Shown here: in pieces, positions 1-15,800 of the stretch | Layout: every line of letters begins with the position of its first letter | Numbering within the stretch: position 1 is the first letter of the stretch | NCBI GenBank assembly: GCA_964035775.1 | Contig: OZ038315.1 | Span: forward strand, 13,882,467-13,946,466 | From: Osedax frankpressi | Lineage: Eukaryota > Annelida > Polychaeta > Sabellida > Siboglinidae | Reading direction: 5' to 3' | DNA length: 64,000 nucleotides | The notes under the pieces: model-generated | The model's input: the letters and a program-made list of their open reading frames with translations, nothing else | Told to the model about the DNA's origin: nothing | Databases searched by the model: none | Program-made: the position numbers and the translations under genes

Positions 1-1467
1 TAATGTATATAATACAATGTATAATATACATTTACAATATTCATAGTATACTATACTTAATTAATTAATTAACAGTAATATATGTTTTCAGATAAGAAAA
101 CTGTAAATGAGATATTAATATTAAATATAAATTTAATATTAATAGATAATTATATAATATTAATAGATAACTATATAATATTTATATAGATAACTAAAAA
201 AATATAAACAAATCAATGAAATCGAATTAATAGCTCAATTATAATTTTAAAAAATGGATATTAATTATATAAGATTAATTGTATATGGTTTATTATATAG
301 AGTAAACAGTTTTAATAAACCTAGATTTGATATCATGTTGTCAAAACAAAAATATTGGTCTAGATTATATCTATTATATAACTATATTGTTTTGATATAT
401 TTTAAAAATATCTTAAATATTATAATACTTCTAATTATTATATTGTGAATTATTTAACTTGATATTTGACCATTAATTTAACAACAATCAAATACATACA
501 TTATAAATAAGAATATATCAATATTACTCTATTGTATAATAGCATACATGAAAATAAGTGAATTTCAATCAATAATTGATGATGAAATTGGGAAACAGTA
601 TAAATTCACAAATATAAAATAGAATATGTATAGTAATATATGAAATTTAATTTAATTTATAATAATAAATAACTATTCATATACTAAATGATTTATATAT
701 AAATATTGTTAAAAGTATATACAGCAATGTTATGAGTTTAATATCACCCATATGACCTTATAAGATGCTCACCAAACCCATTATTTATTATTTATAATTT
801 ATTATGTGAATTCACAGATCATTATTATTTAAATTTTCCTATATGTATTTATTTATCTATAAATAAAAATATTTTAAAAATTAACTATTCTCAAACTACT
901 AATCCAGGTATAATTTATATAAGTATCTTATTAAATAGTATTCAATACATTTGTTATTCATTAATATTAATTTGATATATACACTAGACATATACACTAT
1001 ACACTATCAGATATATACACTATCACATTTTTGAAAATGGATTTATAAAATTAATTATATATTTATTCTAATAATTAACATGTCTATAATAAGTTTTTTA
1101 ATTATATTATTTTAAGTACACTCAATCAATTAATACTATAGATATATTAATTTAAAAATAAATTAAAATATATAATTATTTCCAAGTAAAATGTTTAAAA
1201 ACACAAAACCATCTGTTAATCTTAATCTATCAATTGGAATTTATGTTAAAAAAAACATATTTATTATAATAACTATAATATAAAATTGAAAATTTGGTAA
1301 AAATGATAATATATATTTTATAATATTTTACATCTCACAGTGAATAGTAAATAACAGATAATAAATGATATAGTATTATATAGATATTAAAAATTAATAT
1401 AATAATTAGAAAAACTAGTTTATTAATAAATAACTAATTTAATAAGTAATAATGTCATGTTTATAAC
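1..1467. other. AT-rich intronic sequence of the SLC6 gene
   Basis: Very AT-rich, without a recognisable exon, RNA or mobile element on either strand. It lies downstream of the donor of the SLC6 first exon on the minus strand, so it is presumed intron. The 64-codon frame at 254-448 has no similarity that I recognise. Confidence 0.5.
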
Positions 1468-1648
1468 CTCCTCCATTTTTATAGCACAAGTAGGGAAATC
1501 TCCATATATTGCCGAGTCCCACAGCGAAACTTATGCATGACATCATGAAATCAAGTTTACCACTCCAGTTTCCCCGAGAATTTTCATCTTCGGAAGATAC
1601 AACTGAACTAGATCCACCTTCACAAGCTTCTTCCCTCGGGGCTCCCAT
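1468..1648 (-). CDS. SLC6 neurotransmitter:sodium symporter, first coding exon (partial gene)
   Basis: This exon encodes the N-terminus and most of membrane helix 1 of a sodium/chloride-coupled SLC6 transporter of the plasma membrane. The start ATG at 1648 follows an in-frame TAA two codons upstream. About 30 acidic and serine-rich cytoplasmic residues lead into the family signature [18 protein letters not shown], the unwound part of helix 1 that binds Na+ and substrate. The flanking residues [15 protein letters not shown] resemble creatine and taurine/GABA carriers more than monoamine carriers. The exon ends after the codons for Gly-Gly-G at a donor GTTATA (1467-1462), a phase-1 junction; the family normally continues with a residue such as Ala or Val and then FLIPY. 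Later exons must lie left of the window, since 1-1467 shows no further match. Substrate cannot be fixed from one exon. Family assignment is confident; subfamily is inference. Confidence 0.85.
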
Positions 1649-2375
1649 GTTCTCTTAATATTCTATAGCTATGTTGAATACTACGTGAAAATTATCGACA
1701 ACACGAAATAGAGAATGAAACGAAAATGATGCAGGGGAACGAGAAATAATCGAGATTGCATAGGTTCATTGTAGAGACATCATTGCGTGTGCACATGAGA
1801 TTCTCTTACGTGCACACGCATCATACGTCATGGAAAATACCAATCACATTTATTAATTAAATGAATAGATGAGATATTCTCAATCTTAGCAAAAGAAATT
1901 GTTTCTAACCACGGCCAATAGTATACATCATCTTAGGTACTTTGTATAGTGATTGTCTTAGTTTAATATAGGTCATACAATTCTAGGGAATTACGTGCTA
2001 CGCCATTCGTTCTCTATGTATAGATAGTAGTAATCTCGGTACTCGTTTTAGGGGCTATTCCATTCATAACTAACCTATGGGATTTACACTTCCGCAATAC
2101 GAGTTTGCAATAATAAGTAAATATGGATCTTAACATGCATCGTTTGGTAATTGATTTAAATATGCCCTGTATTTAGTATCGAGTGAATAGAAAATAAGAA
2201 ATGATATTATTGTTTAGGAATTTTAGTATTGTGTACACAATGTGTGAATGATCATAAAATATTATTAAAGGAAATATAATGCAAAAAATATATATTAATA
2301 AAAGGTATTTATTATATATATATATTACATATATATAAATATTTAAATATATATATATATGTATATATATATATT

Positions 2376-2444
<69 letters not shown>

Positions 2445-5400
2445 ATAGAGTAATAGTAATGCACAATATATATAATCTTTATTTAATAAAACAATATATA
2501 AGTTATACATGTATACTTGTATACTTTTATAATTATAATATATAATTTTTAATTAATTCATATTATAATACATATATATTAATAAGTTTACTGTTACTCA
2601 AAGGAATGTTTTTAAATGTATAATATTTAAATACATCTTATATATATTTAATAGTATCATATAGTATATTAGCGTTAGCTCCCGGAATATATATATATAA
2701 AGTCAATTAATTAAATTAATGTAAAAATATGGTAAATAATATTAAATAATATTATATATTATTGATTGTATTATAATTCAATATAATGTCCATATATTAG
2801 ACGTATTATTAATACGAAATTTACGTAAATACCAAATTAATTTATTTTAAAGCCTATTTACGTTTCATCTTGTATAGGTCACAATATACAACAATAGATT
2901 AGAATTATTATTTGTATTCAAACTTAGCATTGTGAATAAATAATGGTTTAATAATAATGGTTTAATAAAGTGTAATAACTTAAATGTATTCTACTAAATT
3001 AATTGTATTATATTATATAATATTATACAATTATACAATTATATAATGTTATATATATTTCTAATTTACTCTTTATACATATATCATATTTATATAGGTC
3101 TTTTATATTTTTTTAATAAAACCATTCCTTAATATATTATATCCTTGGGATAGAATATTTAGCAAATAGTGTTATTAATTAAAAATCATAAACAATACAT
3201 TATAATATCAAACACCAGGAAGGTGTAATACAGAGTGTAATACTATACTTACTTCTCTACTCTTATATCTACTATAGGATATGAAGTATTATACCCATCA
3301 CTTATAATCAAATATATCGCTATATTTATAAAATAAGATTAATTGGTAGTTTTTATCAATTTTTATGTAATTAGATTTGTTATTATATTAATTATTATTA
3401 ATGAAAATAATATAAGAAATACTACTTCCAGTAAGTGTACAGTTGATGTGGGAAGATAAAAAGTGTGATCGAGTGAGTAATTTAGTAACTAACCTAGTAG
3501 AACCTAGTTTAATAAAAGTGTACCATAGTATTTTCATGTAATTATCTTTGTTTTTGTTTATATATGTGTGTGTATAGCGTTACATATCCGATATAATTGA
3601 ACATTCTACAGAATAAATAAGATAACAGATGAAATAACATATGCTATAATATAAACAAGGGTGCCTTTGAAATACTATCAATCGCTATCTTCATAATTAA
3701 CTCCGTGACAGATTTAATAGCTAATTAAAATTTACTATCCACTCATTTCGTGGACGATATAAGAACATATTCTAAGCTAACTTGGCAGTTACTCCATATT
3801 ATTTGTTATTTTTTATACTTCCTATTTTCTAAGTATTGTTATCAATCATAACAAATATACCTTTATTATATTCACCAAATATCGTGTTGTGGAACATAGT
3901 CGATTAAGTTATTATACACTTTTATACGTGTATTGAAACTAATTAATATAGCTATGTTATGTAATATTAATGAAATAAAACATAACTAAATCACGTATTT
4001 TCAATTTTTACATATAATTATTTTACCTAAATTTTTAAGATATGCTCATCTAAGAATTTTATAAAACTATTATGTAACTGCAGTAAAATACATGTATTTA
4101 CTTGGAATAATATATATATAGAGGGTATATAATTATATTAAAACAATTACCTAAAACTAAATGAATTACAATAAATATGTTAATGTTACCAATATAATGT
4201 CTATTTATCAAATTGGCTGCATATCTAGTTTACAAATTTATTAAAAAAAAAATACACGTTGAAAACGTTTTATTGTATATATAACATTATTTAAAATATG
4301 TAAGATATTTAAAAAATCAAATAAATATATTTCTATTAATAGTTTTTTTAACTTGTCCAAGCCCCATTAGTTAATTCATTTAAAATGTAATCATCACTTA
4401 GTCCAGTATATATATATTTACTCTTTTCACTATCTACATGTGTGATAACTACGTGGGTAATAAATTAATATTCGTATACTAGTAGAAAAATTAATTTATA
4501 TTTATAAGTTAAAATATATATTTGTAATATATAATTATTTATTTAAAACAAAATATAGTAGAGATAACATTGTATAATTTATAATAATGAAGTTCTTTAT
4601 CTATCTATATATAGATAGGCATACACATATTTTATAAAAGTTATAATTATAGAGTTTATAAAGATACTATATAATTATAATTTCCAAGATCATTCAATAT
4701 ACTATATTGTTTATATCATCAAATATTGCCATTCACTTGTATACGTTATCGAGTATACATACGTCGTACGCATTACCTATGATAGGGTTGATTAATAGGA
4801 TATACAAATTTAAGGTATACTATGTATATTATACACATATATTCATGAAATATAATATATTTATAATAATTTGTCTACGGTGACATGGCCTATTATTATT
4901 ACATGTGTTATTGATTTAATGGATATATCAACATATGTACGAGATCATGTACTCCTGTGATGTAATATACTATAGTACATATATGTTAATAATATTTATA
5001 TCTTGATCGTTTCATATACGAACCAGAAATCAAGTCTCACTATAAATCTATCTAGTAGTGTATATAGTATTCACTATATATATACTAGCACATACTATAA
5101 AATCCCTATAATCAGCCTTGTTAATATATATGGTTTATACACGTGACTCTACATAGACGTTTACTAAGATTTCTGGTGGGTATTTAATCCTGCAAATAAT
5201 AGTATATATATAGAAAGATATCACTAGTGAATACTACAATAGAAATGTCGAATTAGCGTTTTAAAAGACGGTATTTATCTATGTACAGTATTCGGTACAA
5301 TTATGCAAGCAATTCATATTACTAAGTATAGACTATATAACTTTATGTTGTGCATGTTATGGGATCTATTTAACTTAATTACCTTGACTTATAAAATAAT

Positions 5401-6898
5401 GTAGTTTAGACGAATTTTATATAATCTATAAAGCATTATATACTAAATAAAATTCATGATTACAATAATTATAAGAATCGGATTTATATATAGAACATAC
5501 TAATATTCTAATACAATATTAAATATATAACAAAATATATATCATAGAACTTAATATTTTTCTAAAAGAAAATAGATAATAATATTAATTATATTAATTT
5601 GATGAGTCAACAACAATGAATTAATACAAATTATGAATTTTATTTAGACTATAATACATTATATACTATATAAAATTCTTATATAATAAATTATTCTTAC
5701 TCGATAAGTTAAAGTAATTATTAGCATCGCAGTACTACATACCATTGTACATTGGAATACATTAACACTATACAGATGAATTGTGTCCAGATAACTAACG
5801 AATACAATAAACATGAATAAACTTAATGATGATTAATTTGTAAAATATATGAAGTATGTTAGATTATAATCCTTGGTTATTGATTGATGTTACTTATATT
5901 TGTATAGAGACTATAGGCCGGGGTATAATTAAATATATTAAAGTATACATAATATATAGGCGTCGATTCAATATATTTATATACAGAGCCAAGTTCTTAA
6001 TGTTTTGTCTATAAATATATATATATAAATATATAAGTTATAAGTAGTATAGATTTTATTGATTATAATTTATTATATATTTTTTATAAAATTTGATAAT
6101 TAAATATTTATATGTATAATTAAAAACATATTATATTTATAAGCTTAGGAGGTAAGTTATAATTGACAAAAATATGCTTATATATTATAATAACTATTAA
6201 ATTAAGGTAATTGTTAATCAAACCAATCCTTTTGCAAGCAATAGAATATAATATAAATTGCAAGTTAGTTTTAAAGAATAGCACTCATTAAATATTGATG
6301 GTATATATATATTGTATTTATTGTCACAACACTATTACATATAGAAATATAGAATGATTAATTGACAATTGAACAATATTTGAAGTAATTATATGTAAAT
6401 ATATACCAATTTATAATATATACTACCTCTAATTTAGAGGTAATAACTTACTTTATATATTTATATGAAATCTAATATAATATTTAATAATGATAAATAC
6501 AATATTAATTTTCTTCATTTATTTTGTATAAATAAAGAATTTATATCATGGATTTCTTGTAGTGAATGATAATCATGGCATAATAATAAATTATAATTAT
6601 AAAAAAGAAATGCTGTAAATGGTATAGTAACAAAAACAAAAGAAATTCAATGAATATAGTAATAATAAATAATGATATAATCAAATACAAATATTTAACA
6701 TTATATAATAACCGGATAAATTAATAAATGATAAAACATTAGAATGTAAATCATTCAAATGTAGAATTTAAATCAAATTATAAAAAAATAATTGTGATAT
6801 AATCGATTTATATTAATGACTAAATATCAATATACCATATTACTATAGAAGATGTTTAACAGATTATAGTAGATATATGATATAGATATAGAGCCTTA
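1649..6898. other. 5' flank of the SLC6 gene and intergenic AT-rich DNA
   Basis: About 400 bases upstream of the SLC6 start (1649 to about 2080) are noticeably richer in GC and CpG than what follows, which fits a 5' UTR and promoter, although no TATA box or initiator could be assigned. A pure (AT)n microsatellite occupies about 2391-2442 inside a wider TA-rich stretch from about 2313. The rest is A/T-rich with scattered short TA runs and no supported gene. Confidence 0.45.
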
Positions 6899-9800
6899 TC
6901 AATTGCAATGGGGTTTTAATGCATCACCAAGATCACCCCAGATAATTTCAATGTCATTCTCCATATACCATTGTACTATAAATAAATGTGTAAAGTAAAA
7001 TTTACCATTTTTAATTATGTTAAACTAATTTAAATTTTAAAGTTAACTAATTTGAAAATTAACAATATTAAAACTAGCTCAATTGCCTACATTAAATGTT
7101 ACATTACCGGTATGTTATATTACCGGTAACTTGGATTCCTCGGTTCCAGGCAACTCTTGGTTTCCAGCCCAAAGTTTGCATTTTTCTTGAGCACATCGGA
7201 TAACCTTTATCATTATGTTGCCGGTCAGTCACCGAGTAGAGGTACTGCGAAGTATCTCCAACATTCCTAATCTACGGGTCAAGGCTTTATTTGATATAAA
7301 ACAATCTAATACACTGCAAGTCGATATTAATACGATGAGCTAATATATTTTGATTTAACATCATTTATAACTGTAATTATTATTTCAGGCGTACAGAGAA
7401 TGGTGCAATGAAATACGTATCAATATAAATATATATCAACTATTTTTTGCCTACATTTATAGAATAGAAATTCTCGATTTCTATAAAAAAATATGAAAAC
7501 TGCATTATTTTTATTAAGAGGAAGTCTCTAGAATAATGAATTAATTTGATATTTAATTACGATAGAAAGTGACCATGTTGATGAGCGTTATCGCCAGAGA
7601 TTTGATTGACAGGCCGTGCTCTACTCCGATGTTGTAGACGGAGCCGAGGTGTCCTTTAGCGAAGGCAATGCGAATAGCCGATATCGCGTCCGTCACGAAC
7701 AGGAAGCTACGTTCAGCCGTGCCTTTGCCATGTAAACAACTAATTAGGATTGGAGGGCAATTAAAAACTGTGTATCTCGTAAAGGCATACTACTTTTATA
7801 GCCGTCAGTTTTATTAATACTTGAATAGGAATACGAAACCTCATCCAGTGGTAAGTAGGATTTTATTTCTACATATTTGCTAACATATTATATTGTAAAT
7901 TAGTGCATGAATAAATAAATTTATTAAAAAAAATTAAATATATATATATTAGTAAAATTTATAAGAATTTTAAATAACACTGTATAATAAAAGAGGTGTA
8001 TACTGTAGTTTACACCGCTTTTACAGTTTACACCGTTTTTACAGTGTACACACTAAAAACTGGTCGATTTATGAATTATTTTTCGGGTATTTACTAAAAA
8101 TATAAAGAAATTGTGTGTACATTGAAAACTCTAGCTTTTGGCATATTAACATTTGACTGTTTACAAAGAATTAAAATTATTATTTTAAATATTTAAAGAA
8201 TTTATAAAAGCATCATAAGATATAAAAGCAATATTTATTGCCCTCTATATCTTATTACTTTACATTTGACCTACTTTTCATATAGATTTATGTTATCTAA
8301 TATATTGAATTAATTTCCCAATGTTTATATATAATAATATAAATTAAATTATTATTAATTAAATTGTATATTAAATATATCATGTGGGAAGGTTAAAGTT
8401 AACATCACACTTGCAAATTGAACATGTTCTGTGAAAGATGAATCAAGGTAAATTCTCATCATTATCAGCAGGAATCGAATTCCGAGCAGAAAAAGACCAG
8501 TAACATAACATATTTATTTAGTATGTACACTGTATAGTGGTTATAAGTCTAGTGGTTAGTCTAAGCCCCATGTTATGCCACCCGCTATATATCTTGGGTT
8601 ACAGCGATATATCTTGGGTTACATTCACGTGGTATTATTCTCAAAATCTGATTGGTTATTTCAAATGAAATCGTATACAATGAGATGATATTCGTAAAAA
8701 TATGTGTTATAAAATTATTTTATAATAGATCATACAATAGAAAATACAATGTGTATACTTATCGTATAGTACAATTTAAATTTATAATGGCAGATATATA
8801 AAATTTACTTTTAATACAATTATTTATTATATCTGTATTAAAAACCATATATTATAAATAAAATCATATGTATAAATATGTAAAAATCTATATTAATCTA
8901 AGGATTATAAATGAAGTTATTAAAAAACATATTAGATTTCATGAGTCGGGTAATTTGGTAAATGGTAGTAGATTATTTGAGAATAGGGGATTACCAAATT
9001 GTGTTGGTGCAATCGATGGTATTCATATTACAATATTAGCACCATTAAATAAATCTGACTTCTATAATAGGAAAGAATTTTATTTTAATTAAAATAGTGA
9101 CCAAGGCAATATCAAAGAGGTGAAATTTGAAATATTAACAAAATATTTTTATTTTAGATATATTTCTTCTTCAGATTTGTTTTATATTTCTATTTCATAT
9201 ATCAAGGAAGATGCAAAAGTATCTTCTAATTCCTATTTCAGTAATATTATATACGCGAATATATTCAGTCAATTCAATAATGATATTATATATAAATAAC
9301 TTTTTTTATAAACTGTTATACTCGTTATATTTTATGAACATAGAATAATGAAAGATTAGCTATACTTGTTGATTCCACATATCCTGTATTACCTTGGCTA
9401 GTAAAGCTAAGGCTAGTAAAGCCATGTCCAGGAGTGAACCTATCATAAAATTCAAGTACTCTCAAATGGACACAGAGTATTCCTTCGGACTACTTAATTA
9501 AGATGGAAAAGGCAGGATACCGAATTCCACAATTTACATTACTGTCTATTTTACATAATATTTGTATCAATAAATGTGATAATCATTTACAGTTATGGGA
9601 AGAATATAACAATGATACCGAAGGAATACAATTTAAGTTATTTAATGATGATAATTAGAAATGATATAAAAAATATATTATGAAATTGTTTGTTGTAATA
9701 ATTGTTTATTATATACTCCATGTATTTCTTTTACTAAAATTTCAAATAATATTTGGTTAATGGCATAATTTTCCAACAAATTCTTCGTTTTACTGTTTTC

Positions 9801-12800
9801 CATGAGATTTGGAAATTGATACTTGATTATCCTGAATGGATTATTGATTATATATAAAACAAATTATAAGTTATTAAACTTAATTTATTTTTAAAATATC
9901 ATAAATAATTAATCTCATTAATAACTTACTTGTTAATATTTATGTACATATTTGATTGTATTTTCCTAATATTAGCAGATGGAGAAGGTTTTCTTTATTA
10001 CTATTTTATTTTTAAATAATATAATGACATATTTATAGTGTAGAAGAGGTACTCCTATATTTTAGATAAAATATTGGGTGTTGGGAGGGTCCTTCTTTCT
10101 GTGGAATACCTGTTAATTATAATCATCTAGTAGATACATGTTATAATATATATATCTTAAATTACTGATAATATAAATAACTGGTATATTATAATTATAT
10201 TATAAATAATGTAATCATATTTTTACTACAAACCTATAATTATAATAATAATGTATACATTAAAATCATATTTTAAAATATAAACCAATAACTTCCAGAT
10301 TTCAACAAGCTTTCTGGGCCTTATTGTATTCCTTGACCCTCATTAATTAAATTGTAATATTGAGCACATAGTTATGATTCTATATCACCAACGCTTTTTC
10401 AAATTATCATTTCTCTGCAAATATCATATTTTTTATTAATTTCAAAATATTATATTGAAATCTGATATTCTGATTTTGTAGTTAGATATATATATATATA
10501 GTTTATGGTATATATTATATACAATGTAAATTTTTACGTATAATATCACATGTATTAAATATATTATCTAGTCATATCTACATGCTGTCATAATATTATT
10601 AATCCCAAAAATGTTATTTTATTATATTTAATATCAATTTATTTATAATTTGTATTGTTATAATAACATATTAATTAATTAAATTAAGTAATCTGAGAAA
10701 TATAACCTATACATTATGACTTTAATATTTAATAGCAACTATAAGTACATCATATATATGTACACATTCAAAGATTTTTGTTATGATTTGGATCATGTGA
10801 AATTTTGGTAATTAAATAAAAAAACATTGTTTGCCTTGGTTTAGACTCTAGAGCAATGATAAATGATATAATACTTTGTGATTATTAATGATATTCTTCA
10901 TATAATGATTATATATTTTAAATTAAATACATTTATATTATAGCTCTTTTAAAAATGGCTGTATAGCATAAATACTATATATATTTTAAACTAATATATA
11001 TTAATATTTACCCTATTGTGATATTCAACTATTTCTGATACATATATATTATATTATATATACTTATATATATAGGTAATTATAAATACACAGTTTATTT
11101 AATATAAATAATTATAATACTAGCTTAAGAATACTTTTTTTGTAAGGTATTTGATTTTATTTTGAATCTAAAATTCTCCAATATGTTTTAAAAATATTAT
11201 TGAATTGCTGAAACTTTCTTTTATAATTATTGTGGTTGTTCATTATATTTCCTGAAAGATATTCTGTTTTCCATGAATCAATTATGTTAATATCTTGGTT
11301 ATCCGAAAATATTTATATTTTATTTTAATTTCTATTGTTTATCTATATTATATTAACTGGTTTACTTATATCATTTTCCCTACTGTCTTTGCATGATATT
11401 CCAAAATCATATGTTTTTAATTGGTGGAAAAGGTCAAAGATCACAGGAGAAAATACCACGTAATTTTTCACCCAAAGTAAATCAGGGCTTTGTATCCGAA
11501 AATCCGTGCGATATATGAAATATGGGTGCATCCGCAATACTTTTATTTATAATCTAAGTAGCACCAAACCCTAAGTCTAGTTAAAATATTAATTAATAAA
11601 TATATATCAGTTTTAAAAAGTTACTAGGTAAAAAAAAGTAATCAATTGAGAATAAATATAATAAAACAAACCATTTACGATTTAGCTTCAAAAGCGTGAT
11701 AAATTTTGGAATTACTTTTTCTGGATATTGATATGGTCCGTATACATTGTTCAATCTAACAATCAAAGTCGGCGTCTAGATCAAATAAATTAGAATGATA
11801 AATTTATGATAGTAAAAATAAATAAAAATAAAATCATGATCAAAATTTATTTCTAAAAAATGTTGTATAAAAAGTAACTTTCATACAATTTATTTTGAAT
11901 GACTAATTATTACATGGATATTTAAAAATATACGGTAAATAAATTTGAACATATTTCTAATTAAAACATTGTAGATAGAATATCATTAGTTAGTAAATAA
12001 ATAATATGAATAACAAATTTTAATAATTTTTACTAGAAGTTATAAAAAATATAATTTTACAAATTTATTGATTATTATTTAGAAATTCTAGTATTTTTGT
12101 AACAATTTTGATGTAGATATAAATATACATTGATGATATCAAAATATAGTCTATATACAAATTTGTAATCAAGAACATAAATTGATTTTCATTTGATTTA
12201 CATTCTTATATCATTCAATTTTAGTAATATTTTATCAAAATATTTATGTTATTTAAATTTTTTTAATAAGATTACATTTTTTACTTTTGCATTCAAATGT
12301 TAACGAATTTAAACATGTGATAATTCATATACTAAGAATATATATACCCAAGAAGGTATTATGTACCTAGGAAGGTATTATGTACCCAGGAAGGTAATAT
12401 GTACCCAGGAAAGTAATATGTACCCAGGAAGGTAATATGTACCCAGGAAGGTAATATGTACCCAGGAAGGTAATATGTACCCAGGAAGGTAATATGTACC
12501 CAGGAAGGTAATATGTACCCAGGAAGGAAATATGTACCAAGGAAGGTATTATGTACCCAGGAAGGTAATATGTACCCAGGAAGGTAATATGTACCCAGGA
12601 AGGTAATATGTACCCAGGAAGGAAATATGTACCAAGGAAGGTATTATGTACCCAGGAAGGTAATATGTACCCAGGAAGGTAATATGTACCCAGGAAGGTA
12701 ATATGTACCCAGGAAGGTAATATGTACCCAAGAAGTAATATGTACCCAGGAAGGTAATATGTACCCAGGAAGGTAATATGTACCCAGGAAGGTAATATGT

Positions 12801-15800
12801 ACCCAGTAAGGTAATATGTACCCAGGATGGTAATATGTACCCAGGAAGGTAATATGTACCCAGGAAGGTATTATGTACCCAGGAAGGTATTATGTACTCA
12901 GGAAGGTAATATGTACCCAGGAAGGTAATATGTACCCAGGAAGGTAATATGTACCCAGGAAGGTAATATGTACCCAGGAAGGTAATATGTACCCAGGAAG
13001 GTATTATGTACCCAGGAAGGTATTATGTACCCAGGAAGGTAATATGTACCCAGGAAGGTAATATGTACCCAGGAAGGTAATATGTACCCAGGAAGGTAAT
13101 ATGTACCCAGGAAGGTAATATGTACTCAGGAAGGTAATATGTACTCAGGAAGGTAATATGTACCCAGGAAGGTAATATGTACCCAGGAAGGTAATATGTA
13201 CCCAGGAAGGTAATATGTACCCAGGAAGGTATTATGTACCCAGGAAGGTATTATGTACCCAGGAAGGTAATATGTACCCAGGAAGGTAATATGTACCCAG
13301 GAAGGTAATATGTACCCAGGAAGGTATTATGTACCCAGGAAGGTATTATGTACCCAGGAAGGTAATATGTACCCAGGAAGGTAATATGTACCCAGGAAAG
13401 TAATATGTACCCAGGGCGAAAGATTGCGATAACTTATAAAAAATCTAACATTGTGATTTTTCCGAGAAGAATTCACGATTCGTTCAGCTTCGAGTTTACT
13501 TTCGGCGTAGGGATTCGTAGGTCTCAAGTTAGACGTTTCGGTGAGCAGTTCGCGTTTCTGCAAGACGTTAGGGATTACGTAATCGGGTCGTAATGGCCCG
13601 CAAGAGCAGATGTCGCGCTCGTCAATCAATTGTCTTTTAATTCACATTCGCAAGACCATTTCAATGCCAAGATTCGACTCAATAGTTGGATTATACGCCA
13701 TTAACGGTAATGCTAACGTCGCGTCCCCCGTAGACTTCGTCGGTGCTAACGTACAGAAGGCGGACTACTTTAAACCTCTCGACGACGTCCAATAGCACTC
13801 GAGTGCCTTTGACATTGGCGAGCTTAAATGGTTCTGCATGAGCAAACGACCGATCTAGGAATGCGTTTAGAGCGTAATAATATATTTATATGATTTTAAA
13901 TCAGGCATTATAGTTTCACTATAAGCATTATTGCGTTAGAAAGTAAAATTCAGTAATGACTTAGGAATACATGTCAAATCATGTAAATATAAAATACGAT
14001 TTAAAAACTCCTACCAAAACAGGCCGTAACTTTTAAGAATATCAACAGAAATCTACTGATAATTTAGAATCTTATATAGAATTATTAATACTAGTATTGT
14101 AAGCAGAACATTATACTGTACATACTTGTAGCCAGACAAGAAGTACAAAGTAGTTCTATAATCCGGTGGCACTAAGTAATAAGTTTTAAAATACTTGAAG
14201 ATCTGAATTAATTCACCACCCCACATTAAATATTAATACCAAAATACTTTAACCAAGAGTGGCTTAATTATAATTTGGGCTATCTGTAAATAAATATAGA
14301 GTTTCTGTTGGCCTAATTTCCTGTAATAAAAGGACTCCACCAAATATATATAACGCAATACCATAAAATACATACCTACATGTGTTAAAGCTGCTAAATG
14401 TATCACATGAGTTATTCTATAGTCTTTGAAAAGTAAAATTAATAATCGCTTATCACAAATATCACCCTATAATGGATACATAGTATATAGTAATCTAAGA
14501 TTAGATACAAAATAAAGTCACGCAAAATAATTAAATATTAATCTCAACATTAAATTAAATTATGTCATAATATTATATTTTAAAATGCCAATGAAAATCA
14601 TCAATTGCTGTAAACCTTTATAAAAGTATAATTGTAATTATCATGAATTTTTTTTAAGTTGTGAAAACTTGAGCAATATTCCAACTGTATAATCAATGAG
14701 GTTTTATATGAATAGAGTATGTAATATAGTATGTAATATAGTATATATATACAGTATTTAATGGGTTAAATTACTAAATATCTTTATAGATACCTTATCA
14801 ATATTAACGATGAAGAATTTGCCATTAGATACTAGATCAACAATTAGATGGCATCCTCTGTAATGAAAAAGATTGTCATGCGAAGTACATGTATCATATG
14901 AAACAGTTAACTTAATAACTCTAACTAAATTAACTAACTAGCTTATATATTATTTATATATATATATATATATTATTAATATATCATATTTCTGATTGTG
15001 TAGTAATTATCGACATTCATAAAGAATAATTTTTAAGAGCAAGAAAAAAACAGTAAAAATAAATTAAAATAATTAATATTATTTTTATAATAATTCAATT
15101 AGAATCTATCGAAGAAATCATATTTTGTTAAATGTTTATTTTCTATAAACTGGCAAATAGAGTAATATAATAGTTTTATAAAATCATATTAGGAAACCAT
15201 CCAATTTATTTTAGTTTTTTGTTATATAATGTTAAATAATATTTTATTGAATAATATATCACTATTTTTATATAATATTGAAATTATTTACATCATCTAT
15301 TTTTTGGGATATATCAATATAATATAATAACATATATATTATACCTTTATATGATGTATAAATACATGATATCATGTTTAATATACACAGTAGATATGTT
15401 AATTCACATTGTGTATAAGTAAACCTATTATAGGGGTTGTCCATATTTGATATATTATTATTTCAAGAGATTTATTATATTATTCATGTTGATTTTGCAG
15501 AGTTAATATATTATTTAACAATATTAGATTGAATCTGTCATAGTTTACAACTTGTATAAAAAGGTTATATTCATAAACTTAGTATACTGTATATTTTTAA
15601 GATATTTAAATTCTATGATACGATTGATGTGAAATGATACCTTTAAAGGTAGATGGTAAAACTAGCTATAAAACATATAATTTATTATTAATTTAATTTT
15701 AAAATAATAAAACACTAAATAATCAATATTTATATATATTTATATTATTAATTCATAATATATATGCATATTACATATAGAGAGATTATTCTATATAATA

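Noticed and set aside
11343-11537. 64-codon minus frame in TGDS intron 7
   Set aside because: It sits between two TGDS exons whose junction residues join without it, and shows no similarity to TGDS or any transposon family that I recognise.
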